From contig NZ_AP025314.1 in the NCBI RefSeq assembly GCF_036492835.1, positions 3,142,010 to 3,206,009 on the forward strand: DNA of 64,000 bases, in the 5' to 3' direction. Both the position numbers and the translations under genes were made by a program. Of the stretch, positions 1 to 13,538 are shown in pieces; the stretch's first letter is position 1; each line of letters starts with the position of its first letter. The notes below the pieces were generated by a model, which was not told where the DNA came from, made no database searches, and saw only the letters and a program-made list of their open reading frames with translations. This DNA is from Fulvitalea axinellae. GTDB taxonomy: Bacteria > Bacteroidota > Bacteroidia > Cytophagales > Cyclobacteriaceae.

Positions 1-447
1 GATGCCTGTATCGGTGTCGACGTGATCGTGGGCTTCCCCGGCGAAACCGAGCAGGATTTCCTCGACACGTACGAATTTATCAACGGGCTTGACGTGGGTT
101 ACCTCCACGTGTTCTCATATTCCGAAAGGGCAAACACTCCGGCCGCCGACATGGAGGGCGTAGTGCCGAACGCCGAACGCCAAAGGCGCTCGAAGATGCT
201 CCGTATTCTTTCGGAGAAAAAGAAACACAAGTTCTACGAGGAGAACATCGGCAAAACCGCCCGCGTCCTTTTCGAAAACGACGTGGAAGACGGCATGATG
301 CACGGATTCACCGAGAACTACGTACGCGTTAGGGCTAAGTACGACCCGATGCTGATCAACGAGGTAAAGGAAGTGAAAATGACCGGCCTCAGCGACAACG
401 GGATGATGGAATGCGAAGAGATTCCGGTAGTCTACGAAAAGCACTAG
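1..447 (+). CDS. mtaB: tRNA (t6A37) methylthiotransferase MtaB, C-terminal part
   Basis: The reading frame is open from base 1 and ends at TAG 445-447, so only the last 148 codons are visible. The family is a radical-SAM enzyme that adds a methylthio group to t6A at position 37 of ANN-decoding tRNAs. The visible part carries the late radical-SAM core motif IVGFPGETEQDF, the LHVFSYSERANTPA segment typical of MtaB/MiaB-type enzymes, the RSKMLRILSEKK helix, and a C-terminal TRAM-like region containing MHGFTENYVRV. The first cluster-binding cysteines lie outside the window. MtaB is favoured over MiaB or RimO because of the SERANTPA and FTENYVRV wording; this is memory-based. A terminator follows about 80 bases downstream. 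Confidence 0.88.
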   Translation, partial: DACIGVDVIVGFPGETEQDFLDTYEFINGLDVGYLHVFSYSERANTPAADMEGVVPNAERQRRSKMLRILSEKKKHKFYEENIGKTARVLFENDVEDGMMHGFTENYVRVRAKYDPMLINEVKEVKMTGLSDNGMMECEEIPVVYEKH

Positions 448-457
448 CGCTTTGGTT

Positions 458-475
458 GGTATTACGTATTAGGTA
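458..475 (+). repeat. dispersed 18-bp intergenic repeat, copy 1
   Basis: The sequence ggtattacgtattaggta lies just after mtaB. An identical 18-mer occurs at 30243-30260 after the OmpA gene, and a two-mismatch copy at 562-579. All three are intergenic and downstream of genes. Confidence 0.6.
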
Positions 476-524
476 TTTGGGCTTAGGAAAGTGTTGATTC
501 GCTTTTGGCCTACGGCCGATAATG

Positions 525-561
525 AAAGCCGAAATGATTAAAAAGTCGTTTCGGCTTTTTT
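525..561 (+). terminator. intrinsic terminator downstream of mtaB
   Basis: A perfect 10-bp stem, aaagccgaaa (525-534) with tttcggcttt (549-558), runs into a T tract. The loop is 14 nt. It terminates the plus-strand mtaB transcript. Confidence 0.7.
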
Positions 562-579
562 GGTATTACGCATCAGGTA
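562..579 (+). repeat. dispersed 18-bp intergenic repeat, copy 2
   Basis: ggtattacgcatcaggta differs at two positions from the copies at 458-475 and 30243-30260. It is followed by tttgggctt, which also follows copy 1, so copies 1 and 2 share about 28 bases. Confidence 0.5.
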
Positions 580-661
580 TTTGGGCTTGGGTAAATATCT
601 GTTTCTTGGTTATTGTCTTTTTATTTTAGCTTTAATCGATTTTTTATTCACACATCGCTTA

Positions 662-1303
662 TTATAAGTTTCCATATACTACGATTTCGTCCGCATACCT
701 TAATTGAATATTGAACCATTTTATTAAATCCCTAAGAAAGGATTCAACATGCCGGTCTTTGGTTTTTATTTTAGCCATTCGTTCAACAATAATTCTACAG
801 GTCTTATTGTCGAAGAAGTTGTGACCTACGATATCAAGGCAATTTTGGGTTTTTCCAGAATCTTGGTCTTTCAGCGGAAAAACAGAGTTAAAGGCATCTA
901 TCACATATTCAAAGTCTTTTGTTTGAATAAAGAGGCTTTTGTCTCTGGCGGTAACATACTTTTTAAGGCTTTCATTTTCCGCCCACAAAATGAATCCAAT
1001 CTTGTCTATCGGTTCATTTGGTGTAGTCGTCAAATAGAATAATTGTTCGTGAATCTTTTTAATCGATTTCTCCAAATCGAAATCGCAAATTCGATAATAC
1101 TTTTCCGCTATTGTTTCATCACATTCAGCAAGACGACAAACGGTATTAATATTATTTCTGTGAAACTCTTTTTCACACGCATCCAAATCACCGTTATTCT
1201 CCTCTATCAGCTCTATTGCAAGCGCCAGAGAAACAGACAATTTTGATCTTAGTTTTTTAACTTTTTGAAATTCAATTTTTTGATTCATAAAGCTTTGCGT
1301 CAT
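662..1303 (-). CDS. Hypothetical protein with UBA/EF-Ts-like N-terminal helices
   Basis: This 213-residue soluble protein has no signal peptide and I do not recognise its family. Residues about 13-45 (VKKLRSKLSVSLALAIELIE followed by NNGDLDACEK) resemble the helical UBA/TS-N fold seen at the start of elongation factor Ts (VKxLRxxTGxGxxxCKKAL...GDxxxA). Residues about 55-85 could be a second such module (ETIAEKYYRICDFDLEKSIKKI). The C-terminal half has no visible motif. The start is ATG at 1303, with another ATG at 1288. The gene is AT-rich compared with its neighbours mtaB and murF and stands alone, convergent to mtaB, which may indicate accessory origin. The UBA-like assignment is inference. 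Confidence 0.6.
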   Translation of the reverse strand: MTQSFMNQKIEFQKVKKLRSKLSVSLALAIELIEENNGDLDACEKEFHRNNINTVCRLAECDETIAEKYYRICDFDLEKSIKKIHEQLFYLTTTPNEPIDKIGFILWAENESLKKYVTARDKSLFIQTKDFEYVIDAFNSVFPLKDQDSGKTQNCLDIVGHNFFDNKTCRIIVERMAKIKTKDRHVESFLRDLIKWFNIQLRYADEIVVYGNL

Positions 1304-1497
1304 CGATTAAATATAAATTTAGGCATTTACACCCTTTCCCAGCACTAACATTTTATCCTTTTTAGATTCTTTCACGAAAGAAATAGCAGTCTACTTCCAT
1401 TTCAATCTCAGCCTTGATTTTCCAATTACGCTTTCCCTCTATTTTTCTTAACTTACATGGGCCATTCTTTTATAAGAGACAAATACCGACTTGCCAA

Positions 1498-2793
1498 ATG
1501 GAATTGAGTCCAGAATCATTATACGAAAGGTTCCTCAACAGCACGGGAGCCTGTACCGATACCCGGGCCATTAAGGACGGGCAAATGTTTTTCGCCCTGA
1601 AGGGCCCTAATTTTAACGGAAACAAATACGCCAAGCAGGCTCTGGAAAAAGGAGCCGCTTACGCCGTAATAGACGAAGTGGAATATCAGGAAGACGGCCG
1701 TTTCCTGTTGGTGGAGGACACGCTCAAGGCCCTGCAAGATATGGCCCAGGTGCATAGGCGCATGTTCCACATCCCGGTTTTGGCGCTGACAGGCTCTAAC
1801 GGCAAGACCACCACCAAAGAACTGATGCGGGCGGTGATTAGCCAAAAGTATAATACGCTGGCCACGGAGGGCAACCTCAATAATCACATAGGCGTACCGC
1901 TTACGCTTCTGAACCTGAAGAACGAGCACGAATTCGCCATCATAGAGATGGGCGCCAACAAACTCGGCGACATTCGGGAGCTTTGCGAAATTGCGGAACC
2001 AACACACGGACTGATCACCAATATCGGGAAAGCGCACCTCGGGCCTTTCGGAGGCTTTGAGCAGATTATCAGAGCCAAGAGCGAGATGTACCAGCACCTC
2101 CTCTCACACAGGGGAACGGTGTTTATCAACGCCGAGAATCCGATCTTGAGCAATATGGCCAAGCGCTTCAAAGATCCGGTGATGTACTTGGGCGAAGGAA
2201 ATTTCTACGGATGCCGCTTGGTGGAGGCCAGCCCCTTCGCTACGGTGGAGACGGAAAACGGAAACACGATCCACTCGCATCTGTTGGGCGCTTACAACTT
2301 CGAAAATATCGCCACGGCGCTCTGCGTAGGCAAGTTCTTCAAAGTACCTGCTGAAGACGCCGAACGGGCGATTGCGGAATATATCCCGGAAAACAACCGG
2401 TCGCAATTGGTGAAAGGAAAAACCAATCTGCTTATTTCGGACGCCTACAACGCCAACCCCGCCTCTATGGAAGCCGCGCTGCGCAACTTGGCGGGCATGA
2501 AGGCGGAAAAGAAAATAGCCATCCTTGGCGATATGCTCGAACTCGGCGACGAAAGTCCGGCGGAACACGCCCGTATCGGAGCGCTCAGCGCCGAATTGGG
2601 CATCGACAAGGTATATTTCTGCGGACCGCATATGAAAAGCGCCAAAGCGGAGAACCCTGAAGCCGAATACTTCGAAAAGAAAGACGATTTGGCTGTAGCC
2701 TTGAAAAACGACGCACCCGAAAACGCTACGATCTTATTGAAAGGCTCAAGAGGCATGAGCCTGGAAAGCTTGACGAAATTGCTATTGGGCTAA
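1498..2793 (+). CDS. murF: UDP-N-acetylmuramoyl-tripeptide--D-alanyl-D-alanine ligase MurF
   Basis: MurF performs the last cytoplasmic step of peptidoglycan precursor synthesis, joining D-Ala-D-Ala to UDP-MurNAc-tripeptide with ATP. The Mur-ligase P-loop LTGSNGKTTTKEL is at about residues 98-110, followed by TEGNLNNHIGVPLTLL, the EMGANKLGDI motif, the NIGKAHL central-domain motif and the C-terminal ISDAYNANPASM motif, which is diagnostic for MurF. The frame is open upstream to 1414, but the ATG at 1498 (MELSPESLYERF) matches the family N-terminus and gives 431 residues, the normal length. It appears monocistronic here. The hairpin at 2802-2828 follows within 10 bases. Confidence 0.96.
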   Translation: MELSPESLYERFLNSTGACTDTRAIKDGQMFFALKGPNFNGNKYAKQALEKGAAYAVIDEVEYQEDGRFLLVEDTLKALQDMAQVHRRMFHIPVLALTGSNGKTTTKELMRAVISQKYNTLATEGNLNNHIGVPLTLLNLKNEHEFAIIEMGANKLGDIRELCEIAEPTHGLITNIGKAHLGPFGGFEQIIRAKSEMYQHLLSHRGTVFINAENPILSNMAKRFKDPVMYLGEGNFYGCRLVEASPFATVETENGNTIHSHLLGAYNFENIATALCVGKFFKVPAEDAERAIAEYIPENNRSQLVKGKTNLLISDAYNANPASMEAALRNLAGMKAEKKIAILGDMLELGDESPAEHARIGALSAELGIDKVYFCGPHMKSAKAENPEAEYFEKKDDLAVALKNDAPENATILLKGSRGMSLESLTKLLLG

Positions 2794-2795
2794 CA

Positions 2796-2828
2796 AAAAA
2801 CGGCCGCGTTCACAAACGAAACGCGGCC
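2796..2828 (-). terminator. terminator between convergent murF and GH2 gene
   Basis: A 9-bp GC-rich stem, ggccgcgtt (2802-2810) with aacgcggcc (2820-2828), is followed on the minus strand by six T residues (complement of 2796-2801). It therefore best serves the minus-strand beta-galactosidase gene; on the plus strand it lacks a T tract after murF. Confidence 0.7.
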
Positions 2829-2908
2829 TCCCCTTATATGGCCCGATAGAAGCCTCAGTCAATCCTCCGCAGGCGCGCGACACGCCTGACAGCGGTTCAG
2901 AATTATTT

Positions 2909-6871
<3,963 letters not shown>

Positions 6872-7082
6872 TCAATTCCCAAATCGTCGGCCAATGGTGG
6901 ACAATTCAGAAATTCGGGCGTCTGGACGAACATTCACGAACCACAAGGTAAGTCTTCCGGTTGGCCATGCGTGACCTGCAAAAAAATAATGTGAAAAACC
7001 CCGCCAGCATAGCCCAAACACCCCATCAAGACTACAGGAAGACCTCCGGCGTTATGGAAAATTGAATAATACCGCCCCAAAG

Positions 7083-7107
7083 AAAGACCGCTCCCGAAGG
7101 AGCGGTC
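7083..7107 (-). terminator. terminator after SusD gene
   Basis: A 9-bp stem, gaccgctcc (7086-7094) with ggagcggtc (7099-7107), closes a cgaa tetraloop. On the minus strand it is followed by TTTCTTT. It lies 33 bases beyond the SusD stop codon and separates SusCD from the GH2 gene. The remaining bases 6809-7082 hold no gene; they are the presumed promoter region of the GH2 gene. Confidence 0.75.
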
Positions 7108-7139
7108 CGTGCATCTGACTAAGTTTAAGGAACCTTATT

Positions 7140-8660
7140 TTACCTGGCGTCCCACCAGACTTTGTACAACAGGCTGTTGTTATCTGTAGCTTGGACAGCT
7201 TTCAAATAGTTCTCTTCATTGAGTGTTCCTTGTTTCACCGGATACTGCACTCTCCTAGGCATTACGCCATCTGTATCTCCGAGATAATAATCGAACCCGT
7301 CTTTGGAAGAGACTCTTTTCTCGATTACCGGGTATCCCGTACGTCGCACTTCGGCGTAAGATTCGCTGTAATTGTTCACCAAAGAAACCCACTTCTGCTC
7401 CATGATCTGTTGGTATTTCTCATCTTCGGCGCCCGTCAACGTAGCGATTGGCGATGCCATAAAAGCCGTAATATCGGCTTCGCTATAAGGCGTCTCCATA
7501 CCTTCCCTCGCACCTTCGTCGATCCATTCGAAACTCCAATAACGCAATGATGACTCCACGCCTTTACGATACCAATCGTTAGCCATATCCTCATTTTTAG
7601 CTACGCCGACACCTTTGAGGTACGCTTCCGCCTTCAGGAAACAAACCTCCGAATAAAGCAAAACCGGAGAAGGGACCCATTTCTGGTAAGTGTAAGAGCC
7701 CACGTAAGAAAAAGCGTTATCATTACTTACGGACTGCACTCCGTTGAACAATCCCCTAAATTCTCCAGCGAACTCACCTTCCATTACCGGGTTGGCGAAT
7801 GTTGCGACACGAGGATCATTATTATCTTTCAAATAATCGACAAGCAAGGCGGCGACATGGGCCCGAGTGCCCGATTCCAGATCGCTGAAATAATTATTCC
7901 AATAACCTATATCGACCGTATTTTCCCAATAAGCCGACTGTTCGTCTGAGTCGATAAGATTTCTGGCCAAAGCCTCACTGACAGTGGAAGCGGCCAAACT
8001 TTCGTCAACATAACTCATGCGCATACCCAAACGAAGCAAAAGGCTATTGGCAAAGCGTTGCCAGTCCCCAAGATTGCCTTCGTACAACCTGTCGGCACCG
8101 GTCATGTCCAACGTATTTTTATCTTCCAACAAGGTGATGGCTTCCTTGAGCTTAGCAATCATGTCCTTATAAATCTCCTCTTGCGAATCATATGGAGTAT
8201 AAGCAATCAATTCACCATCTTCCAAGACGCCCGCTTTGAAGTAGGGAATATCACCATAAGAATCGGTCAATCGGGAAAAACCAACGACCTTACCGATCAA
8301 GGCCAATGCCCTTACCGCTTGATCTTCGTAAGTTTCAGCGTTCTCGGTTCTCTCAAGTACATCATTCAGGTTACGGGATCTCCCGTAAACATCGTCCCAC
8401 ATATTCGTGAGTTCGGTACCGAAGCTCTCGTATCTGTCCGGCGGAATATCCAAGCGAACCGTCTGATGGGCCCAGCTTCCGGCCACTTTGAAATCGAAGC
8501 TGTAACTGCTTTGGTACGTACTTTTCAAAGTGGTATTAAGAAGGAACAACGGCCTTGCGTCAGTAATTTGATTAGGGCTTCTGTTGACATCCTCAAAATC
8601 TCTGTCCGTACAAGCGGCCGACAAAGCCAAAAGCGCTATAATTAAATATCTGCGTATCAT
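7140..8660 (-). CDS. SusD/RagB-like nutrient-binding outer-membrane lipoprotein
   Basis: This is a 506-residue surface lipoprotein. The N-terminus MIRRYLIIALLALSAACTDRDF is a lipoprotein signal with a lipobox ending at Cys17. It matches the SusD-like_2 type: DFEDVNRSPNQ near the mature N-terminus, TPR-like helices with NLNDVLERTEN, the DSYGDIPYF motif (about 130-140), LLLRLGMRMSYVD, and a C-terminal QKWVSLV...EVRRTGYP region. It ends in a tryptophan-containing WWDAR tail. Together with the SusC gene 13 bases upstream it would form a SusCD transporter, SusD acting as substrate lid. The substrate cannot be read from the sequence; the nearby GH2 and GH31 genes suggest galactosides and alpha-glucosides. 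Confidence 0.93.
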   Translation of the reverse strand: MIRRYLIIALLALSAACTDRDFEDVNRSPNQITDARPLFLLNTTLKSTYQSSYSFDFKVAGSWAHQTVRLDIPPDRYESFGTELTNMWDDVYGRSRNLNDVLERTENAETYEDQAVRALALIGKVVGFSRLTDSYGDIPYFKAGVLEDGELIAYTPYDSQEEIYKDMIAKLKEAITLLEDKNTLDMTGADRLYEGNLGDWQRFANSLLLRLGMRMSYVDESLAASTVSEALARNLIDSDEQSAYWENTVDIGYWNNYFSDLESGTRAHVAALLVDYLKDNNDPRVATFANPVMEGEFAGEFRGLFNGVQSVSNDNAFSYVGSYTYQKWVPSPVLLYSEVCFLKAEAYLKGVGVAKNEDMANDWYRKGVESSLRYWSFEWIDEGAREGMETPYSEADITAFMASPIATLTGAEDEKYQQIMEQKWVSLVNNYSESYAEVRRTGYPVIEKRVSSKDGFDYYLGDTDGVMPRRVQYPVKQGTLNEENYLKAVQATDNNSLLYKVWWDAR

Positions 8661-8673
8661 GATTCAAAGTCTT

Positions 8674-11600
8674 TTACAAACGAACTTTAACATTGAAGTT
8701 AACCGATCTGCTTGCCGGCCAGTATCCTCTTTCCATACCGTTTGAGCCTGTGGCTATACTGTACTTGTAAGCGTCCGGATCAAAGTTTTTGGTTTCGCGA
8801 TGGAGCAAAAACAGGTTACGGCCTATCACCGAAAGATCGATGCTCTGGAAAGGCGTCTTCTCCACAATTTTCTTCGGCAATGAATAGCCAAAGCTCAATT
8901 GACGGAACTTTACGTACGAGGCGTCTTCAATCGCCGATTCCGCGATTTTCTTGTTACGGTCCCAATATTGGCTCGGGTTGGCGTACACGGCATTGTCTCC
9001 CGAGTTAGGCGTACCGTCCTCGAAGACACTGTTTCCAAACCATTTTTCCATTCCGCCCGTCGCTACCCATTCATCAGGTGATACGCCGGCAGCTCTCCTC
9101 GCCTCTTCCGAAGCGATCCAAGCTTCCCTGCCTTCCAATGATTCCGCAGAGGTTCCTTGCTCGTTAAAGCTGATATTCGTAGTCGAAAGGATATTGCCTC
9201 CCATCGAGATGTCGATCTGGGCACCCAAAGTGAAACCTTTATAACTGAAAGTATTTGTCACCGAACCTGTCCAGTCCGGCTCCACTTTACCGAGCACGGC
9301 GTTCGGATCGTCGCCTTCCATCACCAGACCTTCGTCGTCAACGATTACGTTTCCATTGTCATCCCGGAGATATTTTGTTCCCCTGATTACAGGAAAACGC
9401 TCGCCTTCCACCGCCGCAATGTGGCCTTTCTTTCTGTCATAAGCCATAATCACCGCATCTTGGCCATCGAGATCAATCACTTTTGACATCGACCTATCAT
9501 ATGCGATATTCAGGTTCCAACGGAAATCCCCAACTTCCACCGGAGTTGCGTTAAGCATTATTTCCAAACCTTTCGTTTGAACTTCCCCGCCATTTATTGT
9601 TCGGGTTTTATATCCTGAGGTCTCAGACACAGGACTATTCGGGAATATCTGATCTGTCGTATTTACCAGGTAATATGTAGCGTCTAAACCATATTTTCCG
9701 TTCAGGAATCGTAAGTCAAGACCGAATTCATACGAAACAGAATATTCAGGCTTAAGATCATAAAGAGGCAAACGTGACGGATTACTCAGATACACCTCGC
9801 CATTCAAACTTGTCGGCAAGCCATAAGAAGTGTTTATAACTCCAGCGCCCGTATCATTACCCACGGCAGCTACGGAACCTCTCAACTTACCAAAAGAGAG
9901 TATATCATTATTCTCAATAAACTCTGAGAACACCACACTACCCGTGACAGACGGGTACCAATAATTATTATTGTCTTTAGAAAGCGTAGAAGTCCAATCC
10001 CCACGCAATGTGCCTTCAAGGTAATAAATATCATCAAAGCCAAACTGCACGGTACCAAACACCGAGTTAACCACTTTTTCCCAAGAACCGTAATTTGTCG
10101 TTCGCACTATAGTGTTATTGAGCGTGTTCAGGTCCGGAATTTTATACCCTTGCCCTTCAATGGAACTGCTTCTGCTCAAACGGCGGAATTGGGTAGCACC
10201 TATAGTGGACGATACTGAAAACCTTCCGTCAAGGAATTCTTTTTGGCCTGAAAGCAAGAAATCAGTCGTAGTCGTTTTCCTATACCCTTCTGAGAATCCG
10301 TACTCACCCAACTGGTTCGCTCCCCATTTAGTGTTTTTGGCGTAAATCAAATGAATCTCGCTTTCCACCTGATCAAAACTATGGCGCAAAGACGCGTTTA
10401 ACCAATCCGTAAACTTGTAGTTCGCCTGAACACTACCTATCAATCGACGGCGTTTGTCGTTATTGCTATTTTCAAAAAGCGCCCAGTAAGGGTTGCCATT
10501 ATACTTCGTATTGGACCAAATAATCATCCTGCCATCCTCGAAGCCTTTTTCTCCCCATACCTGCCCGTTCGAATTTCCATATTTATAATTTTCGATATCC
10601 GAGGTATAGAAGCTTCGGGGAGCCTTAGCCAACTGCATATATCCCGAACCGCCATATCCTGTAGACATTCGGTTTTTGGCGGATTGCTCAACATAATTCA
10701 GCTTGGCGTCGATAGAAAAACGATCAGTCACATTTTGCGTCATACGCATCGAAACACCGGTTTTCGACCAACTGCTATTCGGTACATATTCGTCTGCCTC
10801 CTGATTTAGGAAAGACAAATAGTACGTAGCCTTTTCTGAACCGTATGACATCGACAGGTTATGGTCATACCTCACTCCTGTTCTGAACAAATCCTTATGG
10901 TTTTCCGACTGTGGCGAAAATTTCCGAACAGGCTTATCCCTTAACCAACCCACAACAACATCCTGTCCTTCCATTTTAGGACCCCACGATTCATCTTTTT
11001 TACCTCCGCCCAACATTGGCAAGCCATTATACTCTCCATCAAAGAGTCCGACTCCGCTATCGCCTCTATGGCCTTGGCCATATGTGTTTTGCAAATCAGG
11101 GAAGATGTAGGCGTCCGTAAGCGTCACGCCGCCTTTGTAAGAAAGCCCAATGCCCTGCTTCTTCAAGTTTTTCTTAGTCGTGATAACCAAAACCCCCGGA
11201 GCCGCTTTCGAACCGTATAATGCAGCGGCGTTCGCCCCTTTCAATACCGTTACACTTTCAATATCCTCTGGGTTAATATCCGACATTCCGGATCCATGGT
11301 CAAAATCTTCGTTACTGTTACTGTTTTTTTGATTACCGCTCCCGAACGAACCACTATCATAGATAACACCGTCCACCACAATTAGAGCTTGGTTGTTACC
11401 CGTCAATGAGGTGTTACCCCTCAACACCACTTGTTGCGCTCCATTTGATCCACCGCTCGTATTGTTAATTCTCAAACCAGCGACCTTGCCCTGAAGACTG
11501 TTGATCGCATTTGTTTCTCCTGTCGCAACAATATCGCCCGCTTTCACCTCCGTAATAGCGTAACCAAGCGCTTTTTTCTCCCTCTTTATGCCCAGCGCAG

Positions 11601-12225
11601 TAACGACAACCTCGCCCAATTGCTTGACATCCTCCTGCAGGACAACATTTACCGAAGACATATTCTTGGACACAAAAATCTCTTCTGGCGTATATCCCAC
11701 CGACGTAACCAAAAGTACACTTCCTACTGGGACTTTAACCCTAAAGTTACCCTCGACATCCGTGATTGTCCCTAAATCCGTCTGCCCCTTCACCACCACA
11801 TTCACGCCGGGCAAACCCTCTCCGCCAGAATCTTTCACCGTTCCGGAAACTTCGACATCTTTTTTCTGAGGCTGTTTTTTCTCAGTGATCACTATTCGTT
11901 TCCCAATGATTTTAAAGGTCAAATTCTGAGGCCCCAAAACCTCATTCAGCGCCTTTTTCAATCCGACGTTTTTCAGATTGACCGAAACGACAGCCTTGGT
12001 ATCAACTACCGTGGAGCTGTGAAAGAACTCGTAGCCCGACTGGCTTTCCAAACTCTTCAGCACCACCTCCAAGGGCAATGCCTTGGCCTTAACGGTCACC
12101 GTTTTTTCGGGTTCACTTGCCGCTTGAGCCTCCGAATAGGAAAGGCTCATAGCCAAAAAGGCAAAAAGCATCCCCGCACTCACGATTTTTCTCGCAAGCG
12201 AAGCATAGTAAAAGTTTTTCTTCAT
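8674..12225 (-). CDS. SusC/RagA-family TonB-dependent receptor with STN signalling domain
   Basis: This 1,183-residue outer-membrane transporter starts at ATG 12225, which opens a signal peptide (MKKNFYYASLARKIVSAGML... to SEAQA); the upstream in-frame extension is not plausible. Domain order: STN domain at about 45-108 (VKAKALPLEVVLKSLESQSG), CarboxypepD_reg-like domain at about 118-195 (GLPGVNVVVKGQ), plug at about 212-360 (VVVTALGIKREKKALGYA, LQGKVAGLRI, VVDGVIYD), then a 22-strand-type beta barrel to the end. The STN domain normally passes occupancy signals to a FecR anti-sigma, and a FecR/ECF pair is encoded just upstream on the same strand. It is followed after 13 bases by its SusD partner. 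Confidence 0.95.
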   Translation of the reverse strand: MKKNFYYASLARKIVSAGMLFAFLAMSLSYSEAQAASEPEKTVTVKAKALPLEVVLKSLESQSGYEFFHSSTVVDTKAVVSVNLKNVGLKKALNEVLGPQNLTFKIIGKRIVITEKKQPQKKDVEVSGTVKDSGGEGLPGVNVVVKGQTDLGTITDVEGNFRVKVPVGSVLLVTSVGYTPEEIFVSKNMSSVNVVLQEDVKQLGEVVVTALGIKREKKALGYAITEVKAGDIVATGETNAINSLQGKVAGLRINNTSGGSNGAQQVVLRGNTSLTGNNQALIVVDGVIYDSGSFGSGNQKNSNSNEDFDHGSGMSDINPEDIESVTVLKGANAAALYGSKAAPGVLVITTKKNLKKQGIGLSYKGGVTLTDAYIFPDLQNTYGQGHRGDSGVGLFDGEYNGLPMLGGGKKDESWGPKMEGQDVVVGWLRDKPVRKFSPQSENHKDLFRTGVRYDHNLSMSYGSEKATYYLSFLNQEADEYVPNSSWSKTGVSMRMTQNVTDRFSIDAKLNYVEQSAKNRMSTGYGGSGYMQLAKAPRSFYTSDIENYKYGNSNGQVWGEKGFEDGRMIIWSNTKYNGNPYWALFENSNNDKRRRLIGSVQANYKFTDWLNASLRHSFDQVESEIHLIYAKNTKWGANQLGEYGFSEGYRKTTTTDFLLSGQKEFLDGRFSVSSTIGATQFRRLSRSSSIEGQGYKIPDLNTLNNTIVRTTNYGSWEKVVNSVFGTVQFGFDDIYYLEGTLRGDWTSTLSKDNNNYWYPSVTGSVVFSEFIENNDILSFGKLRGSVAAVGNDTGAGVINTSYGLPTSLNGEVYLSNPSRLPLYDLKPEYSVSYEFGLDLRFLNGKYGLDATYYLVNTTDQIFPNSPVSETSGYKTRTINGGEVQTKGLEIMLNATPVEVGDFRWNLNIAYDRSMSKVIDLDGQDAVIMAYDRKKGHIAAVEGERFPVIRGTKYLRDDNGNVIVDDEGLVMEGDDPNAVLGKVEPDWTGSVTNTFSYKGFTLGAQIDISMGGNILSTTNISFNEQGTSAESLEGREAWIASEEARRAAGVSPDEWVATGGMEKWFGNSVFEDGTPNSGDNAVYANPSQYWDRNKKIAESAIEDASYVKFRQLSFGYSLPKKIVEKTPFQSIDLSVIGRNLFLLHRETKNFDPDAYKYSIATGSNGMERGYWPASRSVNFNVKVRL

Positions 12226-12419
12226 AACTTTAAGCTTAGTATTTAAAAAGTGTCCCGGAGTGAGTCTGCAAACCATCCGAGACAACAACAGTTACAGGCT
12301 GGCCTTTTGCCGGCCTTTCGTTTTTAAGCAAAACAATCCCAGCCCGCCTCCCTTTCGGGAAGCGGAAAAAATTATAGCGTACAACAAACTGGGCATTCTT
12401 AATCGAGCGCAGATTTTCC

Positions 12420-13421
12420 CTATTCGGAAAACAGGCTCACTTTATCATCATCCACCTTCACTCCCACACCTTTGGGCAAGGCCAACCTCAACAATTCCAC
12501 CACTTCGTCCAAAGGCCTAGTCCTATCCACACTTCCTGTTATGCGAATTTTCCCGAACCGCTCCTCGTCCACATCAAAATCAACACCGTACATACGTTCC
12601 AGCAAAACGGCCAGCTTGGCCAGCTCCATCGACTTTAACCGTACCACACCTTTCTCCCAGCCAAACTCATAACCGTCAGACTTCTTTTTGGTCAACTTAC
12701 CTTTCCCCAGATCCAAGACAGCCACCTCGCCCGGTTTCAACTCCAGATGCGGATTGTCGGGGCTAGTGCCAGCATACATTTCCACCCGCCCCTCTTTAAG
12801 GCTGGTCGTCACCACTCCATCCTCTGGATAAGCCTTCAGGTTAAACACTGTTCCGGTTACTTTCACCGAGGCCTTATCAGATATAACCCAAAACGGTATG
12901 TCTTTATTTTTCACAATCTCAAAAAGACCTTCGCCCGAAAGATAAACTTTGCGGTCACCCGAAAAATCCACTGTCCGCAAGACGCTTCCGGCGTTAAGGC
13001 TAACACGGCTACCGTCCGGCAAAGTATATTTCACCACGCTTCCGTAAGGAACTTTCACTTCCGAAACTTTCGGCTCGTCGGTGTTGAGGCGCCAAATCAA
13101 CAGATTCGCCAAAACAGCCAAAGGCAATAGCACCGCAGCCACTTTGGAATAAGTAGTCGACAGCCTAAACTCTTTTTGTTTAGGTTTTTCACGTTCAGGA
13201 ACCGAACGGCGAACTTCGTCCATAATACCCGCAATCGACGCAGTATCAGGCTTCATGTCCTTTACGGCAATTCCCGACCTAACCCAAACGTTTTTGGATT
13301 CGGCCAATTGGGAAAGCTCCTCTTCCCCTAGCGCGCCTTCCAGTTGACGAATCTCCTGTTCCGTCATCTCTCCAGCCAAATATTTTGCTATATACTCTTC
13401 CATTTCAGTCTTCGTATCCAT
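12420..13421 (-). CDS. FecR-type anti-sigma regulator
   Basis: This 333-residue inner-membrane protein starts at ATG 13421; the frame has only a TTG further up. The cytoplasmic N-terminal region (about 1-90) starts with MDTKTEMEEYIAKYLAGEMT, as is usual for Bacteroidota FecR. One membrane helix lies at about 92-112 (VAAVLLPLAVLANLLIW). The periplasmic FecR domain (about 120-220) has YTLPDGSRVSLNAGS, VYLSGEGLFEIV and VTGTVFNLKAY, and the last 70 residues are an STN-like DUF4974 domain (ITGSVDRTRPLDEVVELL). It should hold the ECF sigma factor encoded about 118 bases upstream and release it when the STN domain of the adjacent SusC reports substrate. Confidence 0.94.
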   Translation of the reverse strand: MDTKTEMEEYIAKYLAGEMTEQEIRQLEGALGEEELSQLAESKNVWVRSGIAVKDMKPDTASIAGIMDEVRRSVPEREKPKQKEFRLSTTYSKVAAVLLPLAVLANLLIWRLNTDEPKVSEVKVPYGSVVKYTLPDGSRVSLNAGSVLRTVDFSGDRKVYLSGEGLFEIVKNKDIPFWVISDKASVKVTGTVFNLKAYPEDGVVTTSLKEGRVEMYAGTSPDNPHLELKPGEVAVLDLGKGKLTKKKSDGYEFGWEKGVVRLKSMELAKLAVLLERMYGVDFDVDEERFGKIRITGSVDRTRPLDEVVELLRLALPKGVGVKVDDDKVSLFSE

Positions 13422-13538
13422 AATGCGCAACCTCTAAAAAACCCTTAGCTCATTTTAAAAAAAAATTGAATTTTATTTCAAAACGCTAAAAAAGAGCGAA
13501 AAAACCAAGCGCTTTTTTCAACCATTGTATTTCCAAAC

